64,000 nucleotides of DNA from Hanleya hanleyi. Its lineage: Eukaryota > Mollusca > Polyplacophora > Lepidopleurida > Hanleyidae. Shown here piece after piece: positions 38,735 to 51,479 of the stretch. The notes under the pieces were generated by a model, which did no database searches, had not been told where the DNA came from, and saw only the letters and a list, made by a program, of their open reading frames with translations. The stretch is taken from positions 62,001 to 126,000 of the forward strand of contig JAVTVY010039311.1 in assembly GCA_036873755.1 (NCBI GenBank), given 5' to 3'. The position numbers and the translations under genes were made by a program. The number at the start of each line of letters is the position of its first letter. Position 1 is the first letter of the stretch.

Positions 38735-39105
38735 TTCCTACGAAGTAGGCTACCATCTGCAAATTGTTCGGTAGTCAGTCAGTCCATCCGAGACCTTTCG
38801 TCCGCAAAATAAGGAGAACCGTTGACATTAGAATCTTGATTTTTTGCATGAAAGTGCATTAGGGGACTGTTACCAGCAAGTTCTGAGCTGACCTACTTTT
38901 GATAAAGATTTCTGGTGATTTTTGATGAAAATCACTGGTGATTTTTGATGAAAATCACTGGTGATTCTGACTCGGGCCGTGCCCATCTTAATATAGGCAG
39001 GATTTCAACTTGGGGAGGGGGAATTTCCAAGAGCTCAGTGCGCGTCGGAGTCCTAATGCCTTCGTAGGTCCTGTGACGTTAGTCACAATACTCATGTTAT
39101 GCAGT
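38735..39105 (+). repeat. CCTACGAAGTAGG-family repeat, further copy
   Basis: CCTACGAAGTAGGCTACC, AAATAAGGAGAACCGTTGAC, GTGATTTTTGATGAAAATCA (tandem), GCCCATCTTAATATAGGCAG and TTCGTAGGTCCTGTGACGTT. The inverted copy is at 43665-43920. Confidence 0.75.
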
Positions 39106-41072
39106 ATTTTCAGAAGTAGTACGGTGACTCTCTGTTTTAGTTAACGATTTCTCTTATCTGAGACCAACAAGTTATTACTGAAAGTTCAAGCACATTCTGA
39201 CTTTTAATAATGAACGTGATCCGTCCCTTAAGATGTTTGTCATGAATGAACCTTAACAGACACTCTCATTCGCAACGTCTCGGGCATCTCCGATGGCAGA
39301 TAATTCCTCGAAGAAATGAGCACCATATTGAAATATCAAGAGGTCATGTGATTCATATTGTTGGGAGTGACGTCCAAAGTCAAACGCAAGCACGCATGCG
39401 CGGACTGTCAGACATCCGGGATATTCAGAGATGGCGTAAAAGACTGAAACTGATGTGTTTGTCAAATTGGTTGATAGCAGTTTCAACGACAAACGAATTG
39501 ATTCGGACAATAAATCACTGTCAGTAAACACGTAGTCGTTTTTTAAATCGAGCTTTTATCAAAATGCACGGGTATGGATCAATGAAGAGTACGAAATTTA
39601 GTCACCGTTCGCACATGGCGCGTCTAAGTCAAGTTTTGCAAGAACAACAAGAAATGTTCTTTACTATTGCCGATAAATCTCCTTCAGGATATATCATTTG
39701 TCTTCTCGTATCTGAAACGGGGTTAATAATCCCGAACTAGAATACCTCCTCGGCAGGTGTGCTCCACCGATAAAGAAGTCGCATTTGGCTATAGAATAAT
39801 TGCTGCCATCGCCCGTGCAAAGTCTGATGACACGGAAACAAAGACGCCATTTTGTGATCCCAACAACGAGTGCGTCTGGCTGGAGATGTAGCTCTAGTCC
39901 TTGAGTACGTGACCGGTAGGTGACCACGTACTTGAATAGGAGAAATGAAGCTGCAGCGCGCGACCTGCAACAACATCCATTTTCATATAATTCGACCCAA
40001 ATACATATTTAAATGGACGTACCTTCCATTCAAAAAAAAAAAAAAAAATCTTCTACAAAATGGCTTATTCTTGGAAAATGATGTCACTGTAATGTCATCA
40101 TGGCCGCCATCGTGGATTTCGTGGCATTTTCTGGTAGTGCTTGAACCATTGATACAGTGTGGCAAGTTTCAGATTCCCAGCCTGAAGGATAATAAAAATG
40201 ACGAAGCTAATGGGAGACTTAACTATTCGCTGGATAAAAATAATGTCCCCCAGATGCCCTTTGGGAGCCAGAGGGCATCACAGAACCCGGAGCAAAGGCA
40301 CCCCTTCTGATATTGTTCTATATACCTCTAGTTAGGTACTTTGGACCAGCTTGTCACGAACTTTCCAAAATATGGTCCCAAGCCACCGCATTACACGGGC
40401 AAACCCGTCATGTAAGACACATACAATAGGTGACTACATGTGGGGAACCATTCAACCAAGGAGTGAAAAGGGTCAAGTATAATGCACGCAAAGGGTTGCC
40501 GATTGAAGTTGTCTTAAATGACGGGTCTGCCACTACACGGACGGTTTTCGACTTCCATCAGCGGATGTCGACATCCTAAGGTCTCTTCAAGTCGAGCACC
40601 TGATTGGACCCTGATATAAATTTGAACTGGCTTTGTTGAACTCACCTGTTATTTACAGCGGTAAATGAATTAATACCTACTGTGGCAATCAAGGACTCTA
40701 ATTCCCCAGATTGGGTGGATAAGATTGGGTGGATATACGTCATCTTAGAAAGTTCAATTTACAAGAAGGAAGGCAAAATGCAACAATTCCCCTTCACTAT
40801 GATCAAAATTTCGAAAACCAAGAAAAAAGCTAAAACGTGTATGTACCGGTACACTTAAATATAATATAATCCCAAACGTTTTTGGAGAGTGTTGAAATCC
40901 AAAACGAAAACTCAATCTATTCCTAGTTTGGTTTCTTTTGGAGAGAAACAAGCCACTGAGCCCGGCACCAGATGGCTTCTTCCAGTCTAAATTTACCCAC
41001 AAACCGTTGATCAGATGATTCCCAGACATACCTGTCAAACAAAACCCTGGCCTCGGAGACGTAAACATTGGT
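39106..41072. other. No assigned gene
   Basis: Open frames at 39246-39531, 39694-39976 and 39945-40310 lack family motifs and splice support. An A-run of about 17 lies at 40032. ATGGCCGCCAT occurs near 40100. Probably old repeats. Confidence 0.4.
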
Positions 41073-41774
41073 GTGAGTGAGGTCGAGGAGATATTGTTAA
41101 ACTTTCACACAAACAAAGCTTGTGGGCCGGCCGAGATTCCCGCTCGTATTCTTAAGGGGTGTGCTTCTCAATTAGCACCATCACTGTGTTCTTTATTTAA
41201 CAAGTCTCTGCAGACAGGTGAAATACCATCGGAATGGGTGATGTCAACGTTATACCTGTACATAAAAAAGCCGACAAATCTTCTGTTGAAAACTATAGGC
41301 CAATATCTTTATCATGCATTTGTAGCAAGATTTTTGAAAGATGTATTTATAATTTTATTTATTCACATTTTGAACCATTTTTATATCACCTGCAGCACGG
41401 TTTTGTTAGGGCCGTTCAACTACTACTCAGCTGACCAAAATATTCCATGAAGTAGGTCTTCATGATCAGGTTGATATTTTATATCTAGATTTCTCTAAAG
41501 CTTTTGATTCTGTTCCACACGACCTGCTTCTCCATAAAATCCAAATGTTCGGTTTTCATGGAAACCTCCTACTATGGTTCACCTTTTCTTTGTCGAACAT
41601 GGAACAGTTTTAGTTGACAGTGCCCTCTCCAGCTAGACAAACCTACACTTTGAAGTACCCCAGGGATCTATTTTAGGACCGCTTTTATTTAGGTTTTATG
41701 TTAATGACATGTCAGATGGCGTGAGCAGTGAAACAATTACTGCTCTTTTTGCTGACGACACTAAACGAATTAAG

Positions 41775-42774
41775 GGGCTGATGTAGGGGCAACATTTTGA
41801 AAGTTGTGTTATAGGAAAGAGTGTATTCTGCATGAATATAGTAATGTCATACATCAAAATGTTCCTTGTCCCATGGAGAATCCCACCATAACATGTTTGA
41901 CAGGCAGATGTATCTACACAAATAAAAATCCACAAGAACAATTGTTCTTATGACTGCCAGCAGAAGCACATAAATCACAACATTGAATAGCAGTTAAGAA
42001 AATTTTATATAGTGTGTGCTACAACGAAGACTATGTTAGATGTGAAAATTGTTTTGGGAAGTATTTTTAAATATTTTTTTTCACTTTATCAGTAATTTTC
42101 TTAGTCTAGACATTTTGTGTACCCAACATGTGGATCAAATCACAGATATGTGTCAATTGGCAATTAATTATGCAGCTTCTTTAAGAAACAAGGAACAATC
42201 AAAACAGGCTGTGATTGAATGGACCACAATAGGCAGTTGGGGATTGAACAGAGGGAATCCAGGGCATTTCCCTCACTGACTGCACACATTGGTATAGATT
42301 GTATTAGCTTTTCAATCTGACGCAGGTTGGTGACAGAAGTTTGACACACACCTGTCTTGAACAACTCCACACAGTTTTAGACTGCCCTTCATATTGGCTT
42401 ACACGAATGATCATTGCCTATGACAATTATGTTGACAAATTACAAAACAAATCTGTTAAAAATACTTTCCAATGTATTTTTCTTTTCTGACATAGTCTTT
42501 GTTGTGGCAGTGATTTCATACAATTTTTAGGATCATCTTTCAGGAGTGTGTTTATTCTTTATTGACTTCTGCTGGCAGTGCCGAGAAGCTTTGTTTCTGT
42601 ATATTCTCCAATTTACATCGTTTGTTTAAAGGGGTGTCATATTCACATTCAGCAAGGTTTAGGGAACATTTTGGTAAATGATACTGCTCACCAACTATAT
42701 TGCCTATTCAGAAATCAGATCACCTGTGATTTTATGAAAAAAGGTAGCTGAAACATATATCACCCTCTAAAACA
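41775..42774. mobile_element. 1.0-kb insertion in the LINE, AATTAAG duplication
   Basis: AATTAAG occurs at 41768-41774 and again at 42775-42781, exactly where the RT frame stops and resumes, so it is the target-site duplication. The inserted DNA begins GGGCTGATGTAGGGGC and ends CACCCTCTAAAACA; no clear terminal repeat. A nested inverted pair (CTGCCAGCAGAAG at 41953, CTTCTGCTGGCAG near 42568) lies inside. No protein recognised. Confidence 0.65.
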
Positions 42775-42838
42775 AATTAAGAGGTTGAACGATTGTGCTC
42801 AACTCCAATGTGATATCGATAAATTAGTACATTGGAGT

Positions 42839-42976
42839 GAGACTGAGTGAATAGGATTTAACGTCACTTTAGTAGATTGGAGCGAGTGAATAGGATTTAA
42901 CATCACTTTCAACATTATTTCAGTCATATTGCGACGAGCCAACTAAGCACCACCCAGCCAAGTTGCGTTCTTGCTT
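42839..42976 (-). mobile_element. SINE-like family A insertion with 8-bp duplication
   Basis: ATTGGAGT at 42831-42838 is repeated at 42977-42984, and removing the 138 bp between restores the RT frame (VHWS joins PTWD). The insert holds GAGTGAATAGGATTTAACGT twice, CAGTCATATTGCGACGAG and CCCAGCCAAG, the same blocks as at 1077 and 2104. Confidence 0.85.
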
Positions 42977-43664
42977 ATTGGAGTCCGACATGGGACACGT
43001 CCTTTAATAATGACAAATGTAAAATTTTGTCCATCACTAGGAAACGTCATACGATCAGTTTCAAATACTCTATGAATGACACTGATATCGACATACGAGA
43101 TCTTGGAGTTCAGGTGTCTCCTAACTTTTCTTGGGACCCCCATTTCAATATATATGTAAATAAGACCAACTGCATGCTTGGTCTTATATAAAGGACAGGT
43201 GGCCACTCTTGTTTCACCCAGTCTAAGCGCCTTTTATACACGTTGCTTGTTTGGAGCATACAATCAAACTCCTCTCAGTCGTGGGCGGATTGTACAAAGA
43301 AATCTTTACTTCAGATTATATTGATAGAGTACAAAGGAGAGTAACTAAATATATGTTAGGGTGCGGACAAAGCCGGGATATGTCATATGAAAGACTCACT
43401 GATCTAGAACTTCTACCATTGAGCTACAGGCGCGAAATCAACGATTCTGTGCTTTTGATAAAATGTATCCATGGAGATTTCGACCTCGACATAAATATGT
43501 TTCATTGAAAAAAATGAAATGAAAATGCCCAAATTCAGATCTGAATGATGAATCATTTCGTCACTCATTCCTCAATTGAGTATTTTACACGTGAGACTTG
43601 AAGCTGTACGGATAAAGTAGTACCTTCAAACTTGAATGCATATTCACAATTGGTGAAGTATTAT

Positions 43665-43920
43665 ATTACATGAGCAGTGTGACTAACGTCACAGGACCTA
43701 CGAAGTAGAGTAGGCATTAGGACTCGAACGCGAACTGAACTCTTGGAAATCCCCATCCCCAGTTGAAATCCTGCCTATATTAAGATGGGCACCGCCCAAG
43801 TCAGAATCGCCAGTGATTTTCATCAAAAATCACCAGAAATTTTCATCAAAAGTAGGTCAGCTCAGAACTTGTTGGTAACAGTCTCCTAATGCGCCTTCAT
43901 TCCAAAAATAAATAACGATC
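43665..43920 (-). repeat. CCTACGAAGTAGG-family repeat, inverted copy
   Basis: GTGTGACTAACGTCACAGGA, CCTACGAAGTAG, CCTGCCTATATTAAGATGGG, then GATTTTCATCAAAAATCACC and CTTGTTGGTAACAGTCTCCT: the reverse of 38735-39105. Confidence 0.75.
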
Positions 43921-45116
43921 GCCGATTTAATTTTACAATTTTTTAACTAAAGGAAACAGATTGAATAATAAAAAGTTCAGTAGATTTCAAGCTTTACGTG
44001 TGAAAATACATTTACATCTCTTTAATGGTTTTCAGTGCCCTTGTCCAGGATCAAAACAACTTTTTGAATCACATTATTTTCCCAACAATACAACAAATTT
44101 TTATATATAGTACTATAGTAGAAAGGTAGCATTTATGTAGTTTACGGTAATTCAACTCAAGACCAACACATTCTCTGCACAAGATAATAATGATTCTGTC
44201 ATTCTCCTGAGCATATTAAAAACCGGTACAAAGACGAATAAATAGAGTCTCTACATCACGTTGTTATCTAGATATATGAGACAACACATTTTGGGTATCG
44301 GCAATCTGATGAATGTACTATTTCGGTTTTCTTGTTTCACATTATATTCTATGACGGTTGATCGGTGATTTTCTTCACTGATAAACATTAAATCACCTCA
44401 GCTTCGTTGTGTGAATCGGAATTGCATTGCTGTGACACACCAACACACTCCGTGGCAGTGATTCTGTATCCCCTAATCAAGGAATCAAAATGTATCAAGA
44501 TTTGAAATGACAAGAAAAATTTAGACATATTTTGTTTACACATGTAATTTTTTGTTTAAATTATATCCCAGTGTGATATATAGTCAATATTCAAGAGGTA
44601 CAAAAAAAAACTCAAACTATGTACTCATATTTTCACATCATGATCAAAGTTATTTTATCTAGTTAAATTCTACCCAAAGAAAATAAATTAAGACCCTTTA
44701 AACATGCCGTCGTGGCTTTGTTTCACCCTCAGTAAACTTTTATCATTGTTGCTCACACAGACTAATCTGAAGGATGATACCACATCTTTCTTTCTTCTGC
44801 TGGGTTATTGCACCAGGCTGACTTAATTGGTTAATGTAGGATATTTCACCACCAGTGGGCAATTTGACCTGAATTTGAAGCCCGATGTGGTCTGTGATGA
44901 AATGTTTGGATGTGAAATAGGATACACGTTAAAGGCCACAGTTTACATATATCTATAACAATATACTGAATTGTGTGTATTGAGGCTGGCAAGTTGGTAG
45001 TAGCAGTGTAGATAAATGAACTAAAACTGATGGAAAATTAGCATTTCCTATTTCATAAAAACAATTATGGATGGCATATCTCACCAGATTTTTTACTGTG
45101 TTATATATACAGTGAA
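43921..45116. other. No gene seen, AT-rich
   Basis: Nothing recognised on either strand. Confidence 0.5.
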
Positions 45117-45405
45117 ACATACAGCCAAGGATTCCCGATGGGCATGACAGTGCACTCGCTGAGCCATCAATAAATAATAAAAAAATAATTATAAATAAAA
45201 GTTTCATCAGAATTCGGTCAGCTCAGAACTTGCTGGTAACAATGCCCTAATGCACGTTCATGCCAAGAATCAAGGTTCTAATGTCAACGGTTCTCCTTAT
45301 TTTGCCGACGAAAGGATTCGGATGGACTGACTGACTGACTGACTGACTGACACTCATTACCGGACAATTTGCGATCTGTATCCTACTTCGTAGGAATAAT
45401 TTATA
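45117..45405 (-). repeat. CCTACGAAGTAGG-family repeat copy
   Basis: ATTCCCGATGGGCATGACAG, GAGCCATCAATAAATAATAA, TCTAATGTCAACGGTTCTCC, (GACT)n at about 45326-45350, CCTACTTCGTAGGAATAA. Same orientation as 37985-38300. Confidence 0.78.
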
Positions 45406-45894
45406 TTTATCGAGAAGTTCGATTCCGAAAATTCTTGCTCGTGGGTCAGTACATGTCACTGTCCACGCTGTCATGTGTAACCAGTTTTGTATGCGTGCTA
45501 TATTCCTTCACACCATACCTATTGTTAAATGTTCACATTATATCTACTCTGGAACACCATGCTGTGATGAAATATTTATATTTCGAAATTGTGATCAATG
45601 TCATATTTTACAGCAGAAAGACCGGTCTAAATCTAATTGTGTGTATATATCCATTAATTTTTATCAAACCATGACGCCCAATTTTATAAATTAATTTTTA
45701 AATTTTTATACATATATTTCCCCCGTTATATTTACAATTGTGTCATTTGTGTGTGTGAGTGTATTGATGCATGTGGAGAGTGCTTTACTATATGTGCTGG
45801 TCACCTGTTTCGCTCATTCTGATTTAATTCAGTCTAATAAATAAATAATAATAATAATAAACAAGCGTTCTGAGAACCCCAACATCTCACCTTT
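45406..45894. other. No gene seen
   Basis: AT-rich; (AATAAT)n near 45840-45860. Confidence 0.5.
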
Positions 45895-47172
45895 CGGGGT
45901 CATCCGCCAAAGGTGCAGCAGTATTGAAAGCATACATGTAGAGCAAACAATAAGGTGTGGAATAGGTGATGTGGTACAGACAATAATGTCTGGAATAGAT
46001 TATCTGGTACAGACAATAACATCTGTCCCATGTGGGATTACTGGCAAAAGTTAATCCCATGTAGGATGGATAGGTCAGTGCCGTTGGATTACTGGTACAT
46101 AGGGCAGTCCAGTGTGAGATTACTGCTGGATAGTTCAGTCCCATGTGAGATTACTGCTGGATAGGCCAGTCCTGTGTAGGATTACTGCTGGGTGGACCAG
46201 TCCCATGTTATTACTGATGGATAGTCCCCTGTGGGATTACTGCTGGATAGTTCAGTCCCAAGTGGGATTATTGCTGGATAGGCCAGTCCTGTCTGGGATT
46301 ACTGCTGGATAGGTGAGTCTCGTATGCGATTAATGCTGGATAGGACAGTCCCGTGTGGGATTACTGCTGGATAGTTCAGTCCCATGTGAGATTACTGCTG
46401 GATAGGCCAGTCCTGTGTAGGATTACTGCTGGGTGGACCAGTCCCATGTTATTACTGATGGATAGTCCCCTGTGGGATTACTGCTGGATAGTTCAGTCCC
46501 AAGTGGGATTACTGCTGGATAGGCCAGTCCTGTCTGGGATTACTGCTGGATAGGTGAGTCTCGTATGCGATTAATGCTGGATAGGACAGTCCCGTGTGGG
46601 ATTACTGCTGCATAGGTAGTCCCGTGTGGGATTACTGCTGCATACGGCAATCCTGCAGTGTGTGGGATTATGGCTGAGGAGGCCAGTCCCGTGTGAGATT
46701 ACTGCTGGATAGGCTAAACCTGTGTGGGATTACAGCGGAATAGGTCAGTCCCATGTAAAATTATGGCTGGATAGGTCAGTGCTATGTGGGATTACTGCTG
46801 CAAATTGCAATCCAGTGTCATATTACATCTGGATAGGTCAGTCCCATGAGAGATTACTGCTGCATAAGCCAGTCCCGTGTCGAATTATTGCTGGATAGGC
46901 CAGTCCCATGTGGGATTACTGCAGGATAGTTTAGTCCGGTCTGGGATTACTGCTGGATAGGCCAGTCCCGTGTGGCATTACTGCTGGATAGGCCAGTGCC
47001 ATTGGGATTACTGCTGGATAGGTCAGTCCTGTGTGAGATTACTGATAAATAGGCCAGTCCCAAATGGGATTACTGCTGGATAGACCAGTTCGGTCTGGGA
47101 TTACAGCTGGATAGGCCAATGCGATTTGGGATTACTGCTGGATAGGTCAGTCCCGTGTGGGATTACTGCGGG
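45895..47172 (+). repeat. Satellite, about 33-bp unit, about 38 copies, with higher order
   Basis: GGGATTACTGCTGGATAGGC plus CAGTCCCATGT repeated to 47172 with drift. A block of about seven units starting at 46147 is repeated nearly exactly from 46389, so there is a 242-bp higher-order unit (shared oddities: GGGTGGACCAGTCCCATG, GTGAGTCTCGTATGCGATTA). Not coding. Confidence 0.92.
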
Positions 47173-47199
47173 AGAGCTGTGACCTAGGAAAACATGAAA

Positions 47200-48400
47200 C
47201 ATATCCACCAAGTTTTATAATCATCCCACGAAAGGTTCAACAAACTTTCCATGTACAGATCTACCTGTAAATTTTTGCCCAACAAAAACCTTATCAATGG
47301 AAAGATACAAAGTCTAAACTGCAATAATTAGGAAAAAATTTCATATTTAATGTCATATTTCTTAAATTGCACATGCACATCTTTGAATCACATTGAACCT
47401 GGGTAGCAAGTGTCAAACTCATCCAATGAAAGCTGACAGCCTCAGAAAACTTTCCATGTACAGATGTACATGTATATACATGTACATTATTATTGGCATA
47501 TTAAGACAAAACCCTCAAAATTTGAACAAAAATTAATATTTCATCTCCTAAATACCACAGGTACATCTTCTAATCATAAGAAAGTTTCATAACCATTCGA
47601 TGACAGCTGACAACTACAGCAAACTGTGGTGTACAGATGTACATGTGCACTTCAGCTAAACGCAAAACTCAATCATTTGCCATAAGTTGGAGAAAAATTA
47701 ATATTTCATCTCAAAAATAGCACAAGTAAATCCTCCAATCATAAGAAACATGTGTACCAAGTTTCATAATCATCCAATGACAGCTGACAACTGGAGCAAA
47801 CTTGCCATGTACATGTATATGTATAATGTAGAGGCCTACATGTACAATTTACCTAAACAGAAAACTCATTCATTTGCCATAATTTGGAGAAAAATTAATA
47901 TGTCTTCTCAAAAATAGCACAGGTACATCCTCTTATCATAAAAAACATGTGTACCAAGTTTCATAATCATCCAATGACAGCTGACAACTGGAGCAAACTT
48001 ACCATGTACATGTGTATGTACAATTTACCTAAACAGAAAACTCATTCATTTGCCATAATTTGGAGAAAAATTAATATTTCTTGTCAAATATAGCACAGGT
48101 ACATCCTCTAATCATAAGAAACATGTGTACCAAGTTTCATAATCATCCAATGACAGCTGACAACTGGAGCAAACTTACCATGTACATGTATATGTACAAT
48201 TTACCTAAACAGAAAACTCATTCATTTGTCATAATTTGGAGAAAAATTAATATTTCTTCTCAAAAATAGCACAGGTACATCCTCTAATCATACGAAACAT
48301 GTGTACCAAGTTTCATAATCATCCAATGACAGCTGACAACTGCAAGAAACTTTCCAAATACAGATGTACATGTGCACTTCAGCTAAACGCAAAACTCATT
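47200..48400 (+). repeat. Tandem array, about 176-bp unit, 6-7 copies
   Basis: Units carry CATGTGTACCAAGTTTCATA, ATCATCCAATGACAGCTGAC, ACTGGAGCAAACTT, CATGTACATGTATATGTACA, AACTCATTCATTTGCCATAA and TAGCACAGGTACATCCTC. The last repeats are 175-176 bp apart; earlier ones are diverged. It follows the 33-bp satellite with hardly a gap. Confidence 0.9.
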
Positions 48401-49082
48401 CATAGGGATTTTAACATTAGAGCACCCCAGGGGTAGTACCCCACCCCCCATATTTTTATATATTTTTTCTAATTTTTCTAGATTTTTTTTTAACTTGCTA
48501 AACACCGACACCGATACCGACGACGACATCCTCTTCCCCCCCCTCACAATATCTCCCCTTTACTTCGTAAGGTGAGATAAAAATGCTAACTTCGAAGAAT
48601 TTTGGGTTTGGTACAAATATGCCCACACAAATGACCTTCGATGATGCCACACAGTGATTTAGGCAAACTTGGATGGACAATACCATATGACATACCTTTT
48701 GGGACTTGGTTGCCACAAATTTTAATAGTATAATCACCGTAGAAACCAGTAACCAAGTGTTCATTTAAGAAAATTGAATAGTGAAAGGACTGTTTTCAAC
48801 GAATACATGTATTAATCGGGAAAAAAACTATACTACCACATATCCAGTAATACAAATTTCATAACCCGGATAAATGCCAAAATTGAACCCTCAGTAACCT
48901 GTTTCCGTAACCGTATTTCTGGTAATAATGAAAATACGACTAACGACAAGCTCTGAAGTGCGCGTATTGGCAAAATAAGTTTCGGAGATACACATTGCAG
49001 CTTCACAACGATATACAACGATCTGCGTCTTCAGGAAATATAATAGCACCCACAAGTATGCCAAGATATAGCGTATTTTCGG
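48401..49082. other. No gene seen
   Basis: C- and T-rich tracts at 48424-48545; otherwise nothing. Confidence 0.5.
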
Positions 49083-50620
49083 TTGTATCGTCCAGTGAAC
49101 ATAATCAAAACATCCCAAGATCGGTTTTTCTTGAAACTCAACTACTTAGATAAAGGCCTTGGCATTATTAATTTCCCTCGAATCCTGAATGATCCAGAGC
49201 TACGTACCGCTGTACCAAACTTTTTTAAGTTCAAAGAACCACATTGCATTTCATGTAAGTATACTAAATCTATAGCCACCAAAATATTCAATTGATCTAA
49301 TGCTGTCAAAGAGTTTGGAAGTTATACACGTCGGGAGGCTACAGTTGTGATTGCGAATCGTAGAACTTTATACACCATGCAAACATATTGTGACTGACAA
49401 CCTTGATATAGTGAGTGATAAGGACCTAAGAACACTCCAGATTTATCGAGGAGATACTTTAGAAGATCTTTTTAGTCGGGTGAAAGAAGACTGTATCTTA
49501 GGTTATTTAAAAGAAATCGGTTTGTTGTATAAGTTTTAATGTGTTGGATTACTATAAGTTATTAACTTGAATACTTAGAATTTTGTTTGATCGTCGCTAT
49601 ATAGCTGAAATATTGCTGAACTCGACGCTAAACCTTAATTATCTCTCTCTCTCCACTCCTGATGAAGGGACCTAAATATAGAGAGCCGAGAAAAATAAAT
49701 CTGAAGGCCGGCCAGGAGATAGTCCTGTTTGCATTGGAACAGTACGTCATTGATTGGTCTTAGCGAGAAATAGTTGAACCTACAGTACTGACTCATTGGC
49801 TGGACCTCACCAAGAGCAAGGTCGCTGAAACAATCCGCCACATTGACAGAAATACCCTTCCCCAAGCAAAACAAGCACTGAGAAACCTCAATTCGCAAGA
49901 AGTTGTAGCAAATTTCCAGAGAAAATCGTCATAGTCCCAGCAAAGCTTCATATGTAAATATTATTATTACCAGGTGCTGGTCACGGAATTGAGTGTAAAC
50001 ATATTATCAAATACGTCTACCTAATCTCAAACTTCATTTACTCTGGAAGATTTATTTAACAACCAAAAAACGTTTCTCAACAAAAGAGGTATTTGTCTTC
50101 AAACCAATCATTACAACATAGCAAAAGTATACTGGACTTCCAAAATGTGTAAATCATCATACAAAGCTAGATTCATAGCTGGTTATAAAAGCTGCACCAT
50201 CAAACTTCTTTTAACTCTGTTAACGAGGTAAAAACATTCTAAAAAAACTCTGTCGTTGAATGTATGTGGATATTGAAAAACTCAAAATGTCTTATGGGAG
50301 AACTTGATGCTAAAGGTCACATACTGTACAGACATGTATCCACATGGGATTTCTCGATTCTCTATACTACAATCCCTCATCAGGACCTTACTGACCTTCT
50401 AAGTTCATTTAATAGTATCGGTGTTCAAGAAAACTGGTCGAAGATTTTTTAATGTCAGAAGCCATAAAGCATTCTTTAGCTCTACTACATACAGGGGATA
50501 TCATTCATGGGATGTTTCTTTGTTTATAGAGTTGCCGATACATATCGCATGCTGATAGCAAAATACGAGCGCAACGTGCAAAATCTACGGTGTTCAATGA
50601 TGCCGGCAAAACTGTTGACC
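49083..50620 (+). pseudogene. Penelope-like ORF, N-terminal half and partial RT
   Basis: Order of recognisable blocks: GLGIINFPRILNDPELRTAV, YTKSIATKIFN, HIVTDNLDIVSDKDLRTL, insertion, KGPKYREPRKINLKAG (the GPKYREP hallmark), FALEQYVIDWS, VAETIRHIDRNTLPQAKQAL, then NHYNIAKVYWTSKM and SYKARFIAGYKSC (RT start) and STWDFSILYTTIPHQDL. It then jumps to VADTYRMLIAKYERNVQNL near 50525, skipping the YIDD region, so there is an internal deletion. Stops and frameshifts throughout. It is the only copy here that shows the N-terminal part. Confidence 0.85.
49439..49653 (+). mobile_element. 5'-truncated LINE 3' end inserted in the Penelope copy
   Basis: CACTCC at 49433-49438 and 49654-49659 is a target-site duplication; removing the 215 bp joins RTL to LMKGPKYREP in frame. 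The insert encodes a short C-terminus ending SRVKEDCILGYLKEIGLLYK-F-stop, then a tail with CTATATAGCTGAAATATTGC, CGACGCTAAACC and CTCTCTCTCTC. That tail resembles the end of family A SINEs. Confidence 0.85.
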
Positions 50621-51479
50621 GCTTCTCACTTATTTCCCTCAATATGTTCGCCTGAGAATGACCTTGAACTATCGGAGTTTCCCTTAAAATCTTTACAAAT
50701 TACGTGTTTCGAGTGTATCTCATATATCGGAGGGATTTCGCATCAAATTACATTTCCTGTGTCAATAATATTTGATCTGATCGTTCCTACGTTCAAAACC
50801 AGGCAGACGCTGTAGGGTGTGAGAGAGAATACTAGTAATAAACGTAACTATAGATCACTTCCCACTATCGTTTAACATAAGACCCCCAAAAGACCATCCA
50901 CAGTTCATTTACGTCGACTACGTTGACCTAGAGTCAGGAAACTAGGTCAGTGGGTTGCCGTAGGTGTTACGCGTAGAATATAACGGTTTTCAAAATAAAG
51001 TGAACCAAATTGGAAGTAAGCTCCTCAAAATCGTAAATTGTCCATATCTCCCGAACGGTATGAGTTACAGGCATGGGACCGTCGCTAATGGATGCCTTGA
51101 AACAAAATAGTTAAGCTACATGTATCGATGACGTCATTAAGTAGACCTATATTTCGGGAATGGTAACAGCAAGAGGTGTGAAACTTTCACCGATAGACAC
51201 CGTAATATTGTAACGACAGCGTGCGTTGAAACTGTCCAAAACATCATAATGACGTAGTCAAAACGGAAATAGGATTATATATTCGCCTCATGGGAACAAA
51301 GGGAATCTCTATTGATAGCAATTAGTGAGATATATTAAAATGAAGAAAGGAAAACACAACCCCGTATATTGTACGACATATTTGATCAAGCAAGGCATGT
51401 CAGTTCAACATATTATACAATAACATAACTCTTCCTTCGAAAAATCTTTCTATTATATCGACTTTATATCGTTCATGGG
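50621..51479. other. No gene seen
   Basis: No recognised element or splice-supported frame. Confidence 0.5.

Larger units (their letters stand above)
41073..43508 (+). pseudogene. LINE reverse transcriptase, split by two insertions
   Basis: The RT fingers and palm are readable across frameshifts: NKACGPAEIPARILKGCA, VENYRPISLSCICSKIFE, LYHLQHGFVR, DILYLDFSKAFDSVPHDLLL (motif A), [11 protein letters not shown] (motif B) and ALFADDTKR (catalytic FADD) end at 41774. The frame resumes at 42775 (KRLNDCAQLQCDIDKLVHWS), is broken again at 42838, resumes at 42985 (PTWDTSFNNDKCKILSITRK, RDLGVQVSPNFSWDPHF) and ends with DRVQRRVTKYMLG and LPLSYRRE near 43440. The order matches CR1/Jockey-type non-LTR elements. 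Stops and frameshifts make it dead. Confidence 0.85.

Noticed and set aside
45895..48400. CRISPR-like regular repeats
   Set aside because: Units are contiguous without unique spacers and the DNA is clearly eukaryotic; these are satellites.
49660..49706. CTGATGAAGG...CCGAGAAA resembling a hammerhead ribozyme
   Set aside because: It encodes the conserved GPKYREP block of the Penelope ORF; the stem pairing is poor.
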